DNA of 64,000 nt from CBDBKE01 sp965218055 (lineage in GTDB: Bacteria; Acidobacteriota; Terriglobia; JAJPHL01; JAPKYU01): the NCBI GenBank assembly GCA_965218055.1, contig CBDCKA010000002.1, positions 1,798,001-1,862,000 on the forward strand, in the 5' to 3' direction. This document shows positions 26,270-35,486 of the stretch, one piece after another (the first letter of the stretch is position 1; each line of letters starts with the position of its first letter). The position numbers and the translations under genes are program-made. The notes beneath the pieces are model-generated. The model saw only the letters and a list, made by a program, of their open reading frames with translations, was not told the DNA's origin and did no database searches.

Positions 26270-28861
26270 ATGTATTTTAGGCCCCGAGCAGTCCTTCTTA
26301 GCTTCGTTCTTGCGGTCCTCTGTCCTGCTCTGAGCCTGGCGAGAGCAGGTGCGCCGGAGGTCGATTTCCGTCGTGACATTGAGCCGCTGTTCCGGTCTCG
26401 CTGTTACTTGTGCCACGGCTCCAAGAAGCAGATGAACGGGCTGCGGCTCGACCGTCGCCAGGACGCGCTCCGCGGCGGTCAATCCGGCCCACTCCTCCAA
26501 GCCGGGAACAGCAAAGCCAGCGAGTTAATCCTAAGAGTTACGGGAGAAGCCGACAGGGCGCCCATGCCGCCCGTGGGCGAGCGCTTAACGGCGGAACAGA
26601 TTGCCACTCTCCGGTCGTGGATTGACCAAGGAGCGCCCTGGCCGCAGGAGGAAATGGAGGCGGCGACCGACCAGGAATCCCATGGCGGTCGGTTGACGCT
26701 CTGGTCGTTGCAACCGATTCGCAGGCCCCCCGTTCCAGCCACACGAAGCTCTGAAGGGGTACGCAACCCGATCGACGCATTTATTCTTGCCCGGCTCAAG
26801 GACAAGGGAATCCAGCCATCGCCAGAAGCCGACAAACGAACCCTCATTCGGCGCCTTAGCCTGGATCTGCTCGGGTTGCCGCCCTCGCCTGACGAGGTAG
26901 ACGAGTTCCTGGCCGACGAGAGCCCAAATGCGTACGGGCGTCTAGTGGAAGGTCGTCTGCTGTCGCCGCACTTCGGAGAAAAATGGGCCCGGCACTGGCT
27001 CGACCAGGCACACTATGCCGACAGCGACGGTTACGATCGCGACCTGCCTCGGCCGCATGCCTGGCGCTGGCGGCACTGGGTGATCGAGGCGCTGAATCGC
27101 GACATGCCGTTCGACAAGTTCACAGTCGAACAGATCGCCGGGGACTTGCTGCCCAACGCCACACCCGACCAAAAAGCGGCTACGGGTTTCTTTCGCAACA
27201 CGCTCTCCAATCGCGAGAGCGGGGCAAAATTGGAGGAGTTTCGCTTCGAGAAGATTGTCGATCGTACGAACAGTCTGGGGACAGTCTGGCTCGGACTGAC
27301 GGTCGCCTGCGCCCAGTGCCACAATCACAAGTACGACCCGATCAGCCAGAAGGAGTATTACCAGCTGTTCGCCTTCTTCAATACGGTGGAAGAGCGCAAC
27401 CTCGAAGCTCCCTTGCCAGGTGAGTGGGGTCCTTACTTGAAATATCGGGACGAGTACTACCGCAAGCGCCACGAACTGCTCGAGAAGTACGGTGTGACCG
27501 AGATCCAGCCGGAGTGGGAGCGGCGCCTGCTTGCCGCCTACGAGAACCCCGGTAAGTGGACCGACTGGGACGTGGCTTATGAGCAATTTGAGAAGAAGGT
27601 CGACCACGGCCTGAGGTTCCTCAGGACCCCCTCCGCGCAGCGCAACCGTCACCAGCAGGACACGGTAACCAATCACCTCCTCACGTGGTACCACCTGGTG
27701 ATTGGAAAGGAGGAGTATAAGAAGCGCGGATTCCCCGAATGGAAGAAAGAGTTGCGTGCGCTCCGAGCCTCCTTCCCCAATGTCAGCATGGCGCAAACGA
27801 TCACCCAAAGCCCAGAGCCCGGGACAAGTCACATTCACCTGCGTGGAGACTACCGCGCGAAGGGGATCGAGGTGAGCCCGGGCACGCCTGGCGTGTTGCA
27901 TGCGTTTTCCCCGGCAGGTCCCGAAGCTTCGCGCCTGGATCTGGCCCGCTGGCTCGTCTCGCGGGAAAACCCGCTGACAGCTCGGGTCATCGTGAACCGT
28001 ATCTGGCAGGAGTATTTTGAGCAGGGCCTGGTGCCTACCTCGGACAACTTTGGGACCCAGGGCGAGGAGCCTTCCCACCCCGAGTTGCTCGACTGGCTGG
28101 CGTCGGAGCTTATGGATAGCGGCTGGAGTATGAAGCGAATCCATAGGTTGGTGGTGACGTCGGCCACCTACCGACGATCTTCGAAAGCGCGACCTGACCT
28201 GGCGGAGCGGGACCCCGGCAACCGCTTGCTCGCCCGGCAGACTACTTTTCGCCTTCCGGCTGAACTCTTGCGGGACTCCACCCTCGCGGCGAGTGGCTTG
28301 TTGTATCCGGCGGTTGGTGGCCGGAGCGTTTTCCCGCCGCAGCCTGAGTCCGTACTCGAGCTCAAACTTGACTATGATCCGGTTTGGGAAGAGAGTCGAG
28401 GCAAAGATCTCTACAAGCGCGGCCTCTACATTCACTTCCAGCGCACTACGCCCTATCCTTTCCTTCAGAATTTTGACGCACCCGACGCGACCGCGCCTGC
28501 TTGCCGCCGGGAACGTTCCAATACCCCCTTACAGGCGCTGAACCTGCTGAACGATCCCGTGTTTTTCGAAGCCGCACAGTTTCTGGCGCTTCGCATTCTG
28601 AAGAAGCTGCCCGCCGCCTCGTTTCACGACCGGCTGGACTATGGCTTCCGGTTGTGCCTGGGCCGACCGGCGTCCGTAAATGAGTCGGAAGTGATGCTGT
28701 CGTATCTCACTCAACAGAAAGCAATCCTCGAAAAGGAACCCGAATCCGTAACCGAGTTGCTGCCGTGGGATATTGACGGGACAGATCGAACAGAAGCGGC
28801 GGCCTGGGTCGGCCTCAGCCGGGTGCTGCTGAATCTGGATGAATTCTTGACGAGAGAGTAG
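26270..28861 (+). CDS. PSD1 / DUF1549-DUF1553 domain protein with c-type cytochrome motif
   Basis: 863 residues from ATG 26270, with a signal peptide ending near LARAG. The Planctomycete cytochrome c domain carries CYLCH at 45-49 for covalent haem, followed by a distal MPP Met ligand region. Then come DUF1549 (IDAFILARLKDKGIQPSPEAD, YADSDGYDRD, and a second CAQCHNHKYDP) and the C-terminal DUF1553 (NPLTARVIVNRIWQEYFEQGLV, SNTPLQALNLLNDP). Such proteins are periplasmic or surface-exposed and almost always paired with a DUF1501 gene; that gene starts 2 bp after this stop. The substrate is unknown; a role in carbohydrate or polymer breakdown is often proposed. Confidence 0.93.
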   Translation: MYFRPRAVLLSFVLAVLCPALSLARAGAPEVDFRRDIEPLFRSRCYLCHGSKKQMNGLRLDRRQDALRGGQSGPLLQAGNSKASELILRVTGEADRAPMPPVGERLTAEQIATLRSWIDQGAPWPQEEMEAATDQESHGGRLTLWSLQPIRRPPVPATRSSEGVRNPIDAFILARLKDKGIQPSPEADKRTLIRRLSLDLLGLPPSPDEVDEFLADESPNAYGRLVEGRLLSPHFGEKWARHWLDQAHYADSDGYDRDLPRPHAWRWRHWVIEALNRDMPFDKFTVEQIAGDLLPNATPDQKAATGFFRNTLSNRESGAKLEEFRFEKIVDRTNSLGTVWLGLTVACAQCHNHKYDPISQKEYYQLFAFFNTVEERNLEAPLPGEWGPYLKYRDEYYRKRHELLEKYGVTEIQPEWERRLLAAYENPGKWTDWDVAYEQFEKKVDHGLRFLRTPSAQRNRHQQDTVTNHLLTWYHLVIGKEEYKKRGFPEWKKELRALRASFPNVSMAQTITQSPEPGTSHIHLRGDYRAKGIEVSPGTPGVLHAFSPAGPEASRLDLARWLVSRENPLTARVIVNRIWQEYFEQGLVPTSDNFGTQGEEPSHPELLDWLASELMDSGWSMKRIHRLVVTSATYRRSSKARPDLAERDPGNRLLARQTTFRLPAELLRDSTLAASGLLYPAVGGRSVFPPQPESVLELKLDYDPVWEESRGKDLYKRGLYIHFQRTTPYPFLQNFDAPDATAPACRRERSNTPLQALNLLNDPVFFEAAQFLALRILKKLPAASFHDRLDYGFRLCLGRPASVNESEVMLSYLTQQKAILEKEPESVTELLPWDIDGTDRTEAAAWVGLSRVLLNLDEFLTRE

Positions 28862-28863
28862 CC

Positions 28864-30306
28864 ATGACTCCTGAAAATTTTTTCCAAATCGACACACGCC
28901 GCCGCTTTCTTCGAGATTGCGCCGGGGGCCTGGGCATGATCGCCCTGGGAAATCTACTGACCGAGCGTGGGCTGACGGCGGCCAGCGAAGCGCCCCGCCT
29001 TGACTATCTGGTCCCAAAGTCGCCGCATTTCCCCGGTACAGCAAAGAATGTCATCTTCCTGTTCCAGGCCGGTGCGCCCAGCCAGGTCGATCTATTCGAT
29101 CCCAAGCCCGAATTGCAAAAGTGGCACGGAAAACCCCTTCCGCCATCGATGACGAAAGACTTGAAGCTCGCCTTCATCAAGCCCAGTGCCACGATCATGG
29201 CCAGCCCGCGGAAATTCAAACGTCATGGCCAGTGCGGAATGCAGTTTTCCGATTGGCTGCCGCACCTTGCCACTCACGCGGACGACTTTTGTATGGTCCG
29301 ATCCATGCACACCGAGGCGTTCAATCACACCCCGGGTCAATCCTTGTTCATGACCGGATTTCAACTCGCCGGCCGGCCCAGCGTCGGCTCGTGGTCGGTC
29401 TACGGCCTGGGCAGTGAGTCGCGAGATCTGCCCGCGTTTGTGGTGCTTGGCTCGGGGAAACTATTGAGCGCCGGCGCAACCAATTGGGCCAGTGGATTTA
29501 TGCCCTCGGCGTATCAGGGTGTGCCTTTCCGCCGCAGCGGCGATCCCATCCTCTACCTTTCGAACCCACCCGGAGTGAGCCGCCAGACACAACGCGCCGG
29601 GCTGGATGCACTCCGGGGGCTCAACCAAATCCACCAGGAGGAAACCGGCAACGTTGAAATTGCCTCGCGGATCGCGTCCTATGAATTAGCCTTTCGAATG
29701 CAGGCTTCCGCTCCGGGGTTGCTGGATTTCTCCGACGAGCCGCAGCACATTCTCGATATGTACGGGGTCAACCAGGAGGTCACAAAAATGTACGCCACCA
29801 ACTGCCTGCTGGCGAGGCGCATGGTCGAGCGAGGGGTTCGCTTCGTGATGCTGGTTCACAGCAGTTGGGATGATCACGCTGATTTGAACAAGAATCTGAG
29901 CAAGAATTGCGAGCTGACCGACCAGCCGGCAGCGGCCCTGATCAAGGATCTCAAGCAACGAGGGCTGTTCGACAGCACCCTCATCGTTTGGGGCGGTGAG
30001 TTTGGCCGCACGCCTATGACTCAAATCAACCGACCGAACGATCCCGGCAGCGAAGGCCGCGATCACCACCCGGATTGCTTCACTATCTTGCTTGCCGGCG
30101 GAGGGATCAGCGGTGGCCAGATCATCGGCAAAGGCGATGAACTAGGCCTGAACATCGTCGAAGACCCTGTTCACATCCACGATCTGCACGCCACCATGCT
30201 CCACTGCCTGGGCTTCGACCACACCAAGCTCACTTATCGTCATATGGGCCGCGACTTCCGACTCACCGACGTTGGCGGTAATGTCGTGCAAAAGATGCTG
30301 GCCTGA
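28864..30306 (+). CDS. DUF1501 domain protein (alkaline-phosphatase/sulfatase-like fold)
   Basis: 480 residues. A Tat-like N-terminus (RRRFLRDCAGGLGMIALGN) implies export. Family signatures are KNVIFLFQAGAPSQVDLFDPKPEL, MVRSMHTEAFNHTPGQ, WDDHADLNKNL, and the metal-site-like WGGEFGRTP with GRDHHPDCFT. It is transcriptionally coupled to the DUF1553 gene 2 bp upstream. DUF1501 proteins share the alkaline-phosphatase superfamily fold; the activity is uncharacterised. Confidence 0.93.
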   Translation: MTPENFFQIDTRRRFLRDCAGGLGMIALGNLLTERGLTAASEAPRLDYLVPKSPHFPGTAKNVIFLFQAGAPSQVDLFDPKPELQKWHGKPLPPSMTKDLKLAFIKPSATIMASPRKFKRHGQCGMQFSDWLPHLATHADDFCMVRSMHTEAFNHTPGQSLFMTGFQLAGRPSVGSWSVYGLGSESRDLPAFVVLGSGKLLSAGATNWASGFMPSAYQGVPFRRSGDPILYLSNPPGVSRQTQRAGLDALRGLNQIHQEETGNVEIASRIASYELAFRMQASAPGLLDFSDEPQHILDMYGVNQEVTKMYATNCLLARRMVERGVRFVMLVHSSWDDHADLNKNLSKNCELTDQPAAALIKDLKQRGLFDSTLIVWGGEFGRTPMTQINRPNDPGSEGRDHHPDCFTILLAGGGISGGQIIGKGDELGLNIVEDPVHIHDLHATMLHCLGFDHTKLTYRHMGRDFRLTDVGGNVVQKMLA

Positions 30307-30596
30307 ACTAAGAAGTGAGTTACTTGGTCTTCCCGCCGAAAGAGACAGACTAGCAAAGGGCTTGGCCCTTGGTATCCCAGGGCATCGAGCACCGAGCCGC
30401 GAGTGTGAGCGAGCAGTCCAAAGATGAGGCCGCCCGGCATGGAGACCTTAGTAACTTCGCTCCGTGCGATCCCTACAACGAGGCAGACTAGAAATACCAA
30501 GTGGGGCCCTATCTGCCAAGGGGCGGGTTGGTAGTAGACTCTTCGGTGACGTTGTCACTACCGTTAGAAGCAAACAAACCAGGGGACTCCTTCCTA
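30307..30596. other. Intergenic stretch with no supported gene
   Basis: A minus-strand frame covers part of it (overlapping the DUF1501 3' end), but it has no recognised domain or ribosome site. A small perfect hairpin GTGAC-GTT-GTCAC lies at 30546-30558. I see nothing else. Confidence 0.4.
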
Positions 30597-30718
30597 ATGA
30601 TGAGCCGCAGCCTGGGCCACCACCGCATCGTCGAGACCCTCGGCGAGGGGGGATGGGTGTGGTCTATTGCACTGCAAATGAGAGGTTTGATGGCGACACT
30701 CACCTGAAGGAAAAATAA
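30597..30718 (+). pseudogene. N-terminal remnant of a Ser/Thr protein kinase, frameshifted
   Basis: About 40 codons. The start MMSRSLGHHRIVETLGEGG is the ATP-loop opening of a Hanks-type kinase. The expected next residues MGVVY occur in the adjacent frame (GGMGVVYCTANERFDGD), so one base too many lies in the run of Gs near 30650. The frame then closes; the catalytic loop and everything after it are missing. It is a decayed fragment, not a functional kinase. Confidence 0.65.
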
Positions 30719-30749
30719 AGAAGAGCACATGAAAGAGAGGAGTTGCAGC

Positions 30750-32298
30750 ATGAGAAGAGCATTCATCGTCGCGCTGGTTCAGATCATGGCGGGGTTTGTC
30801 ATCGGGAGTACCCCCGCCGCCTTCGCACAGCCCAATCCGAGACCTGGGACGCTTCAATTGACCGTCTTGGATGCCGCCTCGCAAGAGCCCACACCGGCCC
30901 GGGTCGAACTGCTGGACAAGCAGGGCAGAGCCTACGTGGCTAGAGATGCCTTACTCGTCGCTGGCGATTGCGAAATGCACTACGGCGGTGTGGCCCAGGA
31001 GGACGCCCGCCCATGGACATTAGAACGAGCGCTGTCCCTATTAACGAAAGAATTCCATAACCCCTACACTGGAACTACCCAGTTTTACAGTGCCGGGAAA
31101 TCAGTAATTTCCTTGCCTCCCGGCGCCTATAAGCTCAAAGTCTTTAAGGGGAATGAATACGAAATCCAAGCGCGGGAGGTCGACGTCCGGCCGGGTGAGA
31201 CAACAAAGCTGACGTTGAAGATGGCGCGTTGGGTCCAGATGCCCGAACAGGGCTGGTACAGTGCTGATGACCATATCCACATCGCCCGGCCCGTAAAGGA
31301 ACTCGACCCATTTATTTCCAAGATGATGCAAGCGGAAGACCTCCATGTGGGGAATCTCCTACAGATGGGATTCTCTAAACGCCCCAACCGCACTCCGCAG
31401 TATGCCCACGGACCCGAAGGCATCTACCAGGAGGGCAATTACATTCTGGCCTCAGGGCAGGAGAATCCTCGCACCCACTTTCTCGGTCACACGATTACCA
31501 TGGGAGAGCAGTCGGAGATCCATTTTCCCGAGCACTACCTGATTTACCGATTGTTCTTTGAAGAGGCGCGGCGGCAAGGGGCGCTGAGCGGTTATGCCCA
31601 TTGGGCCTTTGGTCATCTTGGCGGTCCGTATGGCCTCAGCGTTGATCTTCCCCACGGTTTGGTGAGTTTTCTGGAGGTGTTGCAATTCAATCGGGGAATT
31701 TATAACACTTGGTATGAAATTCTGAACACCGGTTTTCGCATGACACCCACCGCGGGAACCGACTATCCCTGTGCAGGCGCGACAATCCCTGGGCGCGAGC
31801 GCTTCTACACGAAGGTGCAAGGGCCGTTCACGTTTAAGAATTGGCTGGAAGGGGTTCGGAGGGGTCAGACGTTTGTGACCAATGGACCCATCCTTGAGTT
31901 CCAGGTCAATGGCAAAGGGATGGGGGAAGAAGTGGTTCTCGGACAGCCCGGCCCGGCGCAGCTAGAAGGCCGGGTCCAATTTGATCCAGCCTCGGACGAC
32001 GTAGAACACCTCGAGGTTATTGAGAACGGGCACATCTTGCGCAGTTTTCCGAGAGCAGCAGGGGCTTCCGAGATCCGGTTCAAGTTCGAACACAATGTTC
32101 AGGAGGCGTCCTGGCTCGCTGTTCGGGCTTTTGGCAACAAAGTGGATGAACCATCGCCTGTCGAAGGTCGCATTCCCGGCGGGCGTGTTCACGGCACTTT
32201 TCGCCCGAACTCGGAGGCTCATTCCGCTCCCGTGTATTGTCGCCTTGCTGGAGGAAATCCAAAAGGCCAAGGAATATTTCACGCGTTTAGCGCGCTAA
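30750..32298 (+). pseudogene. CehA/McbA-like metallohydrolase (PHP-type), C-terminus frameshifted near 32262
   Basis: Start ATG 30750 has GAGAGGAG 7 bases upstream. A signal peptide (cleavage near AAFAQP) is followed by a regulatory-like beta domain (residues ~20-140). The hydrolase part begins with the metal motif SADDHIHIARP, then HFLGHTITMGEQSEIHFPEHY and TPTAGTDYPCAGA. The in-frame reading ends in unrelated sequence at 32351. Removing one A from CCAAAAGG (32260-32264) gives NPKAKEYFTRLAR and a natural stop at 32298. CehA relatives cleave esters or carbamates; the substrate here is unknown. The core is intact, so it may still function with an altered tail. Confidence 0.78.
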
Positions 32299-32370
32299 GG
32301 GCCTGCATCGCGGCATCTTGCCGCCCATACCTGTTAACCTCGGCTCCCTGATAATTTTCATTGAAATCTA

Positions 32371-32538
32371 TTATCGAACTGTTCTGGCAATATTCTGCGC
32401 CTGTTCCACAACGCGACGCTGTACTGGCTGTCGTTGTCGCGGACGTGGAGGTCTCCTTGGTCGCCGGCCAAAGGACGCAGCGTCTTCCGGCGTGAAGTTG
32501 AGATACTCGTCGCCGTAATATCCATTGATCCGAGGCAC
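32371..32538 (-). CDS. Possible small protein (55 residues) of unknown function
   Basis: GTG at 32538 has an AGGAGGG ribosome site directly upstream; an ATG 15 bases earlier has none. The N-terminal part (PRINGYYGDEYLNFTPEDAA) looks ordered and acidic. The C-terminal half is Arg/Pro-rich, then VVEQAQNIARTV. No family is recognised. Confidence 0.45.
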   Translation of the reverse strand: MPRINGYYGDEYLNFTPEDAASFGRRPRRPPRPRQRQPVQRRVVEQAQNIARTVR

Positions 32539-32725
32539 GTTCCCTCCTAACATAGGAGAGGGCTTGAGGATCGGGGATTTTGCGCTTTACGTTGGCAATG
32601 GCCAGTTTCACTCCCCAAAGGGTGGGAAACAACTCGTGGTGCCTCTATCTAATCTAGCCGTGCGGTTGCTTTCTCAAGCTCGGCCTCCAAACGCTCAAGC
32701 GGCTGGATGTCCGCAAGTTGTTGAT

Positions 32726-32800
<75 letters not shown>

Positions 32801-32938
32801 ATCTTTTCCAGTGGCTTGCCTGACAACACCGCCTGTTAGACCCCAAATCCGCTCAATGACGCTGATTGCCTGGGAATGTGGTCTTCGGGGCCCCAACCAC
32901 TTGGGGACGCGGCGGCATGTTTCTCGCGGGGGGCGGAG

Positions 32939-33522
32939 CTACTGCAATCTGGCGTAGTCGGCCTTGGCTTCCCGGAAGAGGGGGATGTCGGGGTCGGCGT
33001 CTTTCCACAATGCTAGGAAATCCTGGTAGGCTTGGCGGCTCTTCTCGGTCTCGCCAGCAGCGGTATAGGCGCGCGCGAGGCGGAGATGTGCCAGCGGGTA
33101 GAAAGGAGAAACTGGGTCCACACCTCTGTGTTCGAGGATTTTCTGAAACTCGACTACGGCCTGTTTCGTGTCACCCGCGAGCATGTAGGCCTGGCCTCGA
33201 ACGTAGATTGACGCGAGTCCCGGAAAGTCGGGTGAGATCGCCAGGTCATAAGGTTCAGCCGCAAGCAGCAGTTCAATCGCCCTGGTAGGGTCACCGCGGT
33301 GGATGGCAATGTGGGCCTGAAGGTCGGCTGGATATACGCCTCCAGGTAGGTATCTCTTGGAAACCGTTCCGCCAACTGCTTGGCCAGCCTCTCGGCTCGA
33401 TCCACCTCGCCTGAGCGAGCCAGGGCAAACAAGGCCAAAGCCTCTGCACTTGCATCCCCGCCTGCCACCAAGGCGGACCGGGCAAGCCTCGGCTGGTAGG
33501 TCCCCAGCTCTCCTCCCACCAT
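32939..33522 (-). pseudogene. C-terminal TPR tail of a Ser/Thr protein kinase, truncated by IS and frameshifted
   Basis: The minus-strand reading gives GEVDRAERLAKQLAERFPRDT, then, after correcting one base near 33320, AHIAIHRGDPTRAIELLLAA, and finally HLRLARAYTAAGETEKSRQAY and DFLALWKDADPDIPLFREAK. This exact ending (a helical TPR tail closing with LWKDADPDIP) is typical of the C-terminus of large acidobacterial Hanks kinases. The kinase domain and transmembrane part are absent because the IS3-type element starts at 33523. It is on the opposite strand to the kinase N-terminal scrap at 30597, so they are not simply the two halves of one gene. Confidence 0.72.
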
Positions 33523-33628
33523 TGACCTGACCGGCGCTTTTTGTACCAAGTGGAAAGAGAGAGAATCCACTTGAGGAGGAAGTGAGGTCAAGCCGACAAG
33601 GAGTTACAAGCCGGAGCAGATTGTAGCG

Positions 33629-33868
33629 GTGCTACGGCAGATAGAAGTGCAGATGGCGAACGGGAAGACTGCGCCCCAAGCCTGCAAAGAAGCCGGAATC
33701 CACACCCAGACCTACTACCGGTGGCGGAAGGAATATGGGGGGCTGAAGCTGGATCAGGCGAAACGGCTGAAGGAATTGGAGAAGGAGAACACTCGCCTGA
33801 AGCGACTGGTCGCGGAGCTGTCGCTGGAGAAGCAGGTGCTGCGGGATGTGGCACAGGGAAACTTCTAA
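33629..33868 (+). CDS. IS3-family OrfA (HTH)
   Basis: At least 79 residues from GTG 33629; the frame is open upstream to 33575, but no ATG is present there. The helix-turn-helix QACKEAGIHTQTYYRWRKEYGG is followed by a leucine-zipper coiled coil (KRLKELEKENTRLKRLVAEL). It ends GNF-stop after a slippery site. Confidence 0.88.
   Translation: MLRQIEVQMANGKTAPQACKEAGIHTQTYYRWRKEYGGLKLDQAKRLKELEKENTRLKRLVAELSLEKQVLRDVAQGNF
33856..33862 (+). promoter_or_regulatory. Candidate -1 frameshift heptamer G_GGA_AAC
   Basis: CAG-GGA-AAC in OrfA contains G_GGA_AAC in the correct phase, two codons before the OrfA stop. A -1 slip gives GGG-AAA-CTT-CTA and opens the OrfB frame (KLLSPERRR). Context and phase support programmed frameshifting; the motif is not among the strongest known. 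Confidence 0.6.
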
Positions 33869-34704
33869 GCCCTGAGCGGCGGCGTTGTGCGGTAGAGCAT
33901 GCGCGGGAGCAACACGGGTTGTCGGAACGGTATGCCTGCCGGCTGCTGGGGCAATGGAGAGGGACGCAACGATAGGAACCGAATCCTCGGCTGGACGAAG
34001 AAAAGCTGACGCGAGCTGTCATTGCCCTGGCAACGAAGTATGGGCGGTATGGGTACCGCCGGATCACCGCTTTACTGCGGGGCGTGGGATGGGAAGTGGG
34101 CAAGGATCGAGTACAGCAAATCTGGCGGCGCGAGGGGCTGAAAGTGCCGCAAAAACAGAAGCCCCGGGGTCGGTTGTGGTTGAACGACGGCTCCTGTGTG
34201 CGACTACGGCCGGAGCGACCGAACCACGTTTGGAGCTACGACTTCATGAGTGCCAGAACGCACGAGGAGAGAACGCTGCGGCTGCTGACCTTGCTGGATG
34301 AGTACACGCGGGAATGCCTGGCGATCCGGGTGGAGCGGAGGATGGGCAGCCAACAAATCATTGAGGCGTTGTCGGACGTGATGTTGTGGCGAGGGATACC
34401 GGAACAGATTCGATCCGACAATGGTCCCGAGTTCATCGCCCAAGAACTGCGCCAGTGGTTGGCAAATCTAGGGACAGGGACACTGTACATCGAACCGGGC
34501 AGTCCCTGGGAGAACGGGTACTGCGAGAGTTTCAATGGGAAGCTGCGGGACGAATGCCTGAATGGAGAGATCTTCTACTCGTTGAAGGAGGCACAGGTGG
34601 TGATTGAACAGTGGAGGGTGCAATACAACACGGTGCGGCCGCACTCGGCGCTCGGCTATAGGCCCCCGGCGCCGGGGGCTATAGCCCCCCTCCCCTGCCA
34701 CTGA
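33862..34704 (+). pseudogene. IS3-family OrfB transposase with an in-frame TAG
   Basis: The frame begins LLSPERRRCAVEHAREQHG, reads GQWRGTQR, then hits TAG at 33973-33975, where relatives usually have Tyr (QRY). After the stop the same frame continues with EKLTRAVIALATKYGRYGYR and the full DDE core: D in HVWSYDFMSAR, D in IRSDNGPEF and E in PWENGYCESFN. Thus a single nonsense codon separates the DNA-binding lead from an otherwise intact catalytic domain. A start at 34084 could give only the core. Confidence 0.8.
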
Positions 34705-34870
34705 AACCAGTTTCACAGCCCCAGGCTGCGATGTAAACTCTCGCTACGGTTGGTACAAAAAATCGGTCTGGTCAGTGGTCGCTGTTGATGGCTTGATGGT
34801 TTCGAAGCTTGCAACGGCGGACACACGGCGCGGGGCTTGCCTGAGCGGGGATTGGTCCGGGAATGCCCCA

Positions 34871-35473
34871 CTAGTAGGGAAAGCCTGGTTTTTGGACCTG
34901 TGGAAGCAGTCGTTGAACATCGCGGATCATCTCGGAATTCCAGCGAGGTCCCTTCTTCTTGAGAAATTTGATGTCGGTAAAACGGCGGTCATAGATCAAC
35001 GCTTTTTCGTAGGTTCGTGCTGCATCTTCCTCTCGGCCGGTCTTGAAGAGCGACAGGGCTAACCCCGCGTAGGCGTGGGGCGAGGTCGAATCCAGCTTCA
35101 CGGCGAGGTTTAGCTCATCCAGGGCCCGCTCAACGTCTCCTCGTAGGTAGTGGATGTAGCCGAGATAGCAGTGGGCTCCGGCCTGGTAAGGATCGATTTC
35201 CAACGCTCGGCGAAATTCGGCTTCGGCTTTTCCAAGCTTGTCCTTGCGAAAGTGGCGCAAACCCACGTAGACATGGGCCTCTGCGATGTTGGGGTTGTTC
35301 TTCAACGCTTTCTTGGCCTCATTGGATGCCCTCTTGATGTCATACTTCGCAGCGGCCGTACGCGCCCGGATCAGGTGAGTGTGAGCTTTCTCCCGCTTTT
35401 CATACTCATCGCCAGCGCATAAACCCGTCGGTACTCCGAGGGAAAGGGCCAGCGTCACCACTGCCGTTTTCAT
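34871..35473 (-). CDS. Exported TPR protein
   Basis: 200 residues with a signal peptide (MKTAVVTLALSLGVPTGLCAG). Three or four tetratricopeptide units follow: AEAHVYVGLRHFRKDKLGKA, AGAHCYLGYIHYLRGDVERA and PHAYAGLALSLFKTGREEDA. It ends KPGFPY. TPR proteins of this size act as periplasmic scaffolds. It starts 13 bp after the caspase-like gene and is probably the last gene of that operon. Confidence 0.85.
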   Translation of the reverse strand: MKTAVVTLALSLGVPTGLCAGDEYEKREKAHTHLIRARTAAAKYDIKRASNEAKKALKNNPNIAEAHVYVGLRHFRKDKLGKAEAEFRRALEIDPYQAGAHCYLGYIHYLRGDVERALDELNLAVKLDSTSPHAYAGLALSLFKTGREEDAARTYEKALIYDRRFTDIKFLKKKGPRWNSEMIRDVQRLLPQVQKPGFPY

Positions 35474-35486
35474 AACCTTGTACCTT

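Larger units (their letters stand above)
33523..34774 (+). mobile_element. IS3-family element, IS407-like group (1252 bp)
   Basis: The ends match as inverted repeats. The left end starts TGACCTGACCG and has TTTTTGTACCAA; the right end read inwards starts TGACCAGACCG, also followed by TTTTTTGTACCAA. The match may extend a few bases outward (ACCA before TGACC on both sides), so the boundaries are good to within about 5 bp. No target duplication is apparent. It truncates the kinase tail to its left. Confidence 0.85.

Noticed and set aside
26942..28435. 497-codon minus-strand frame
   Set aside because: Shadow of the DUF1549/DUF1553 gene; no domain or ribosome site.
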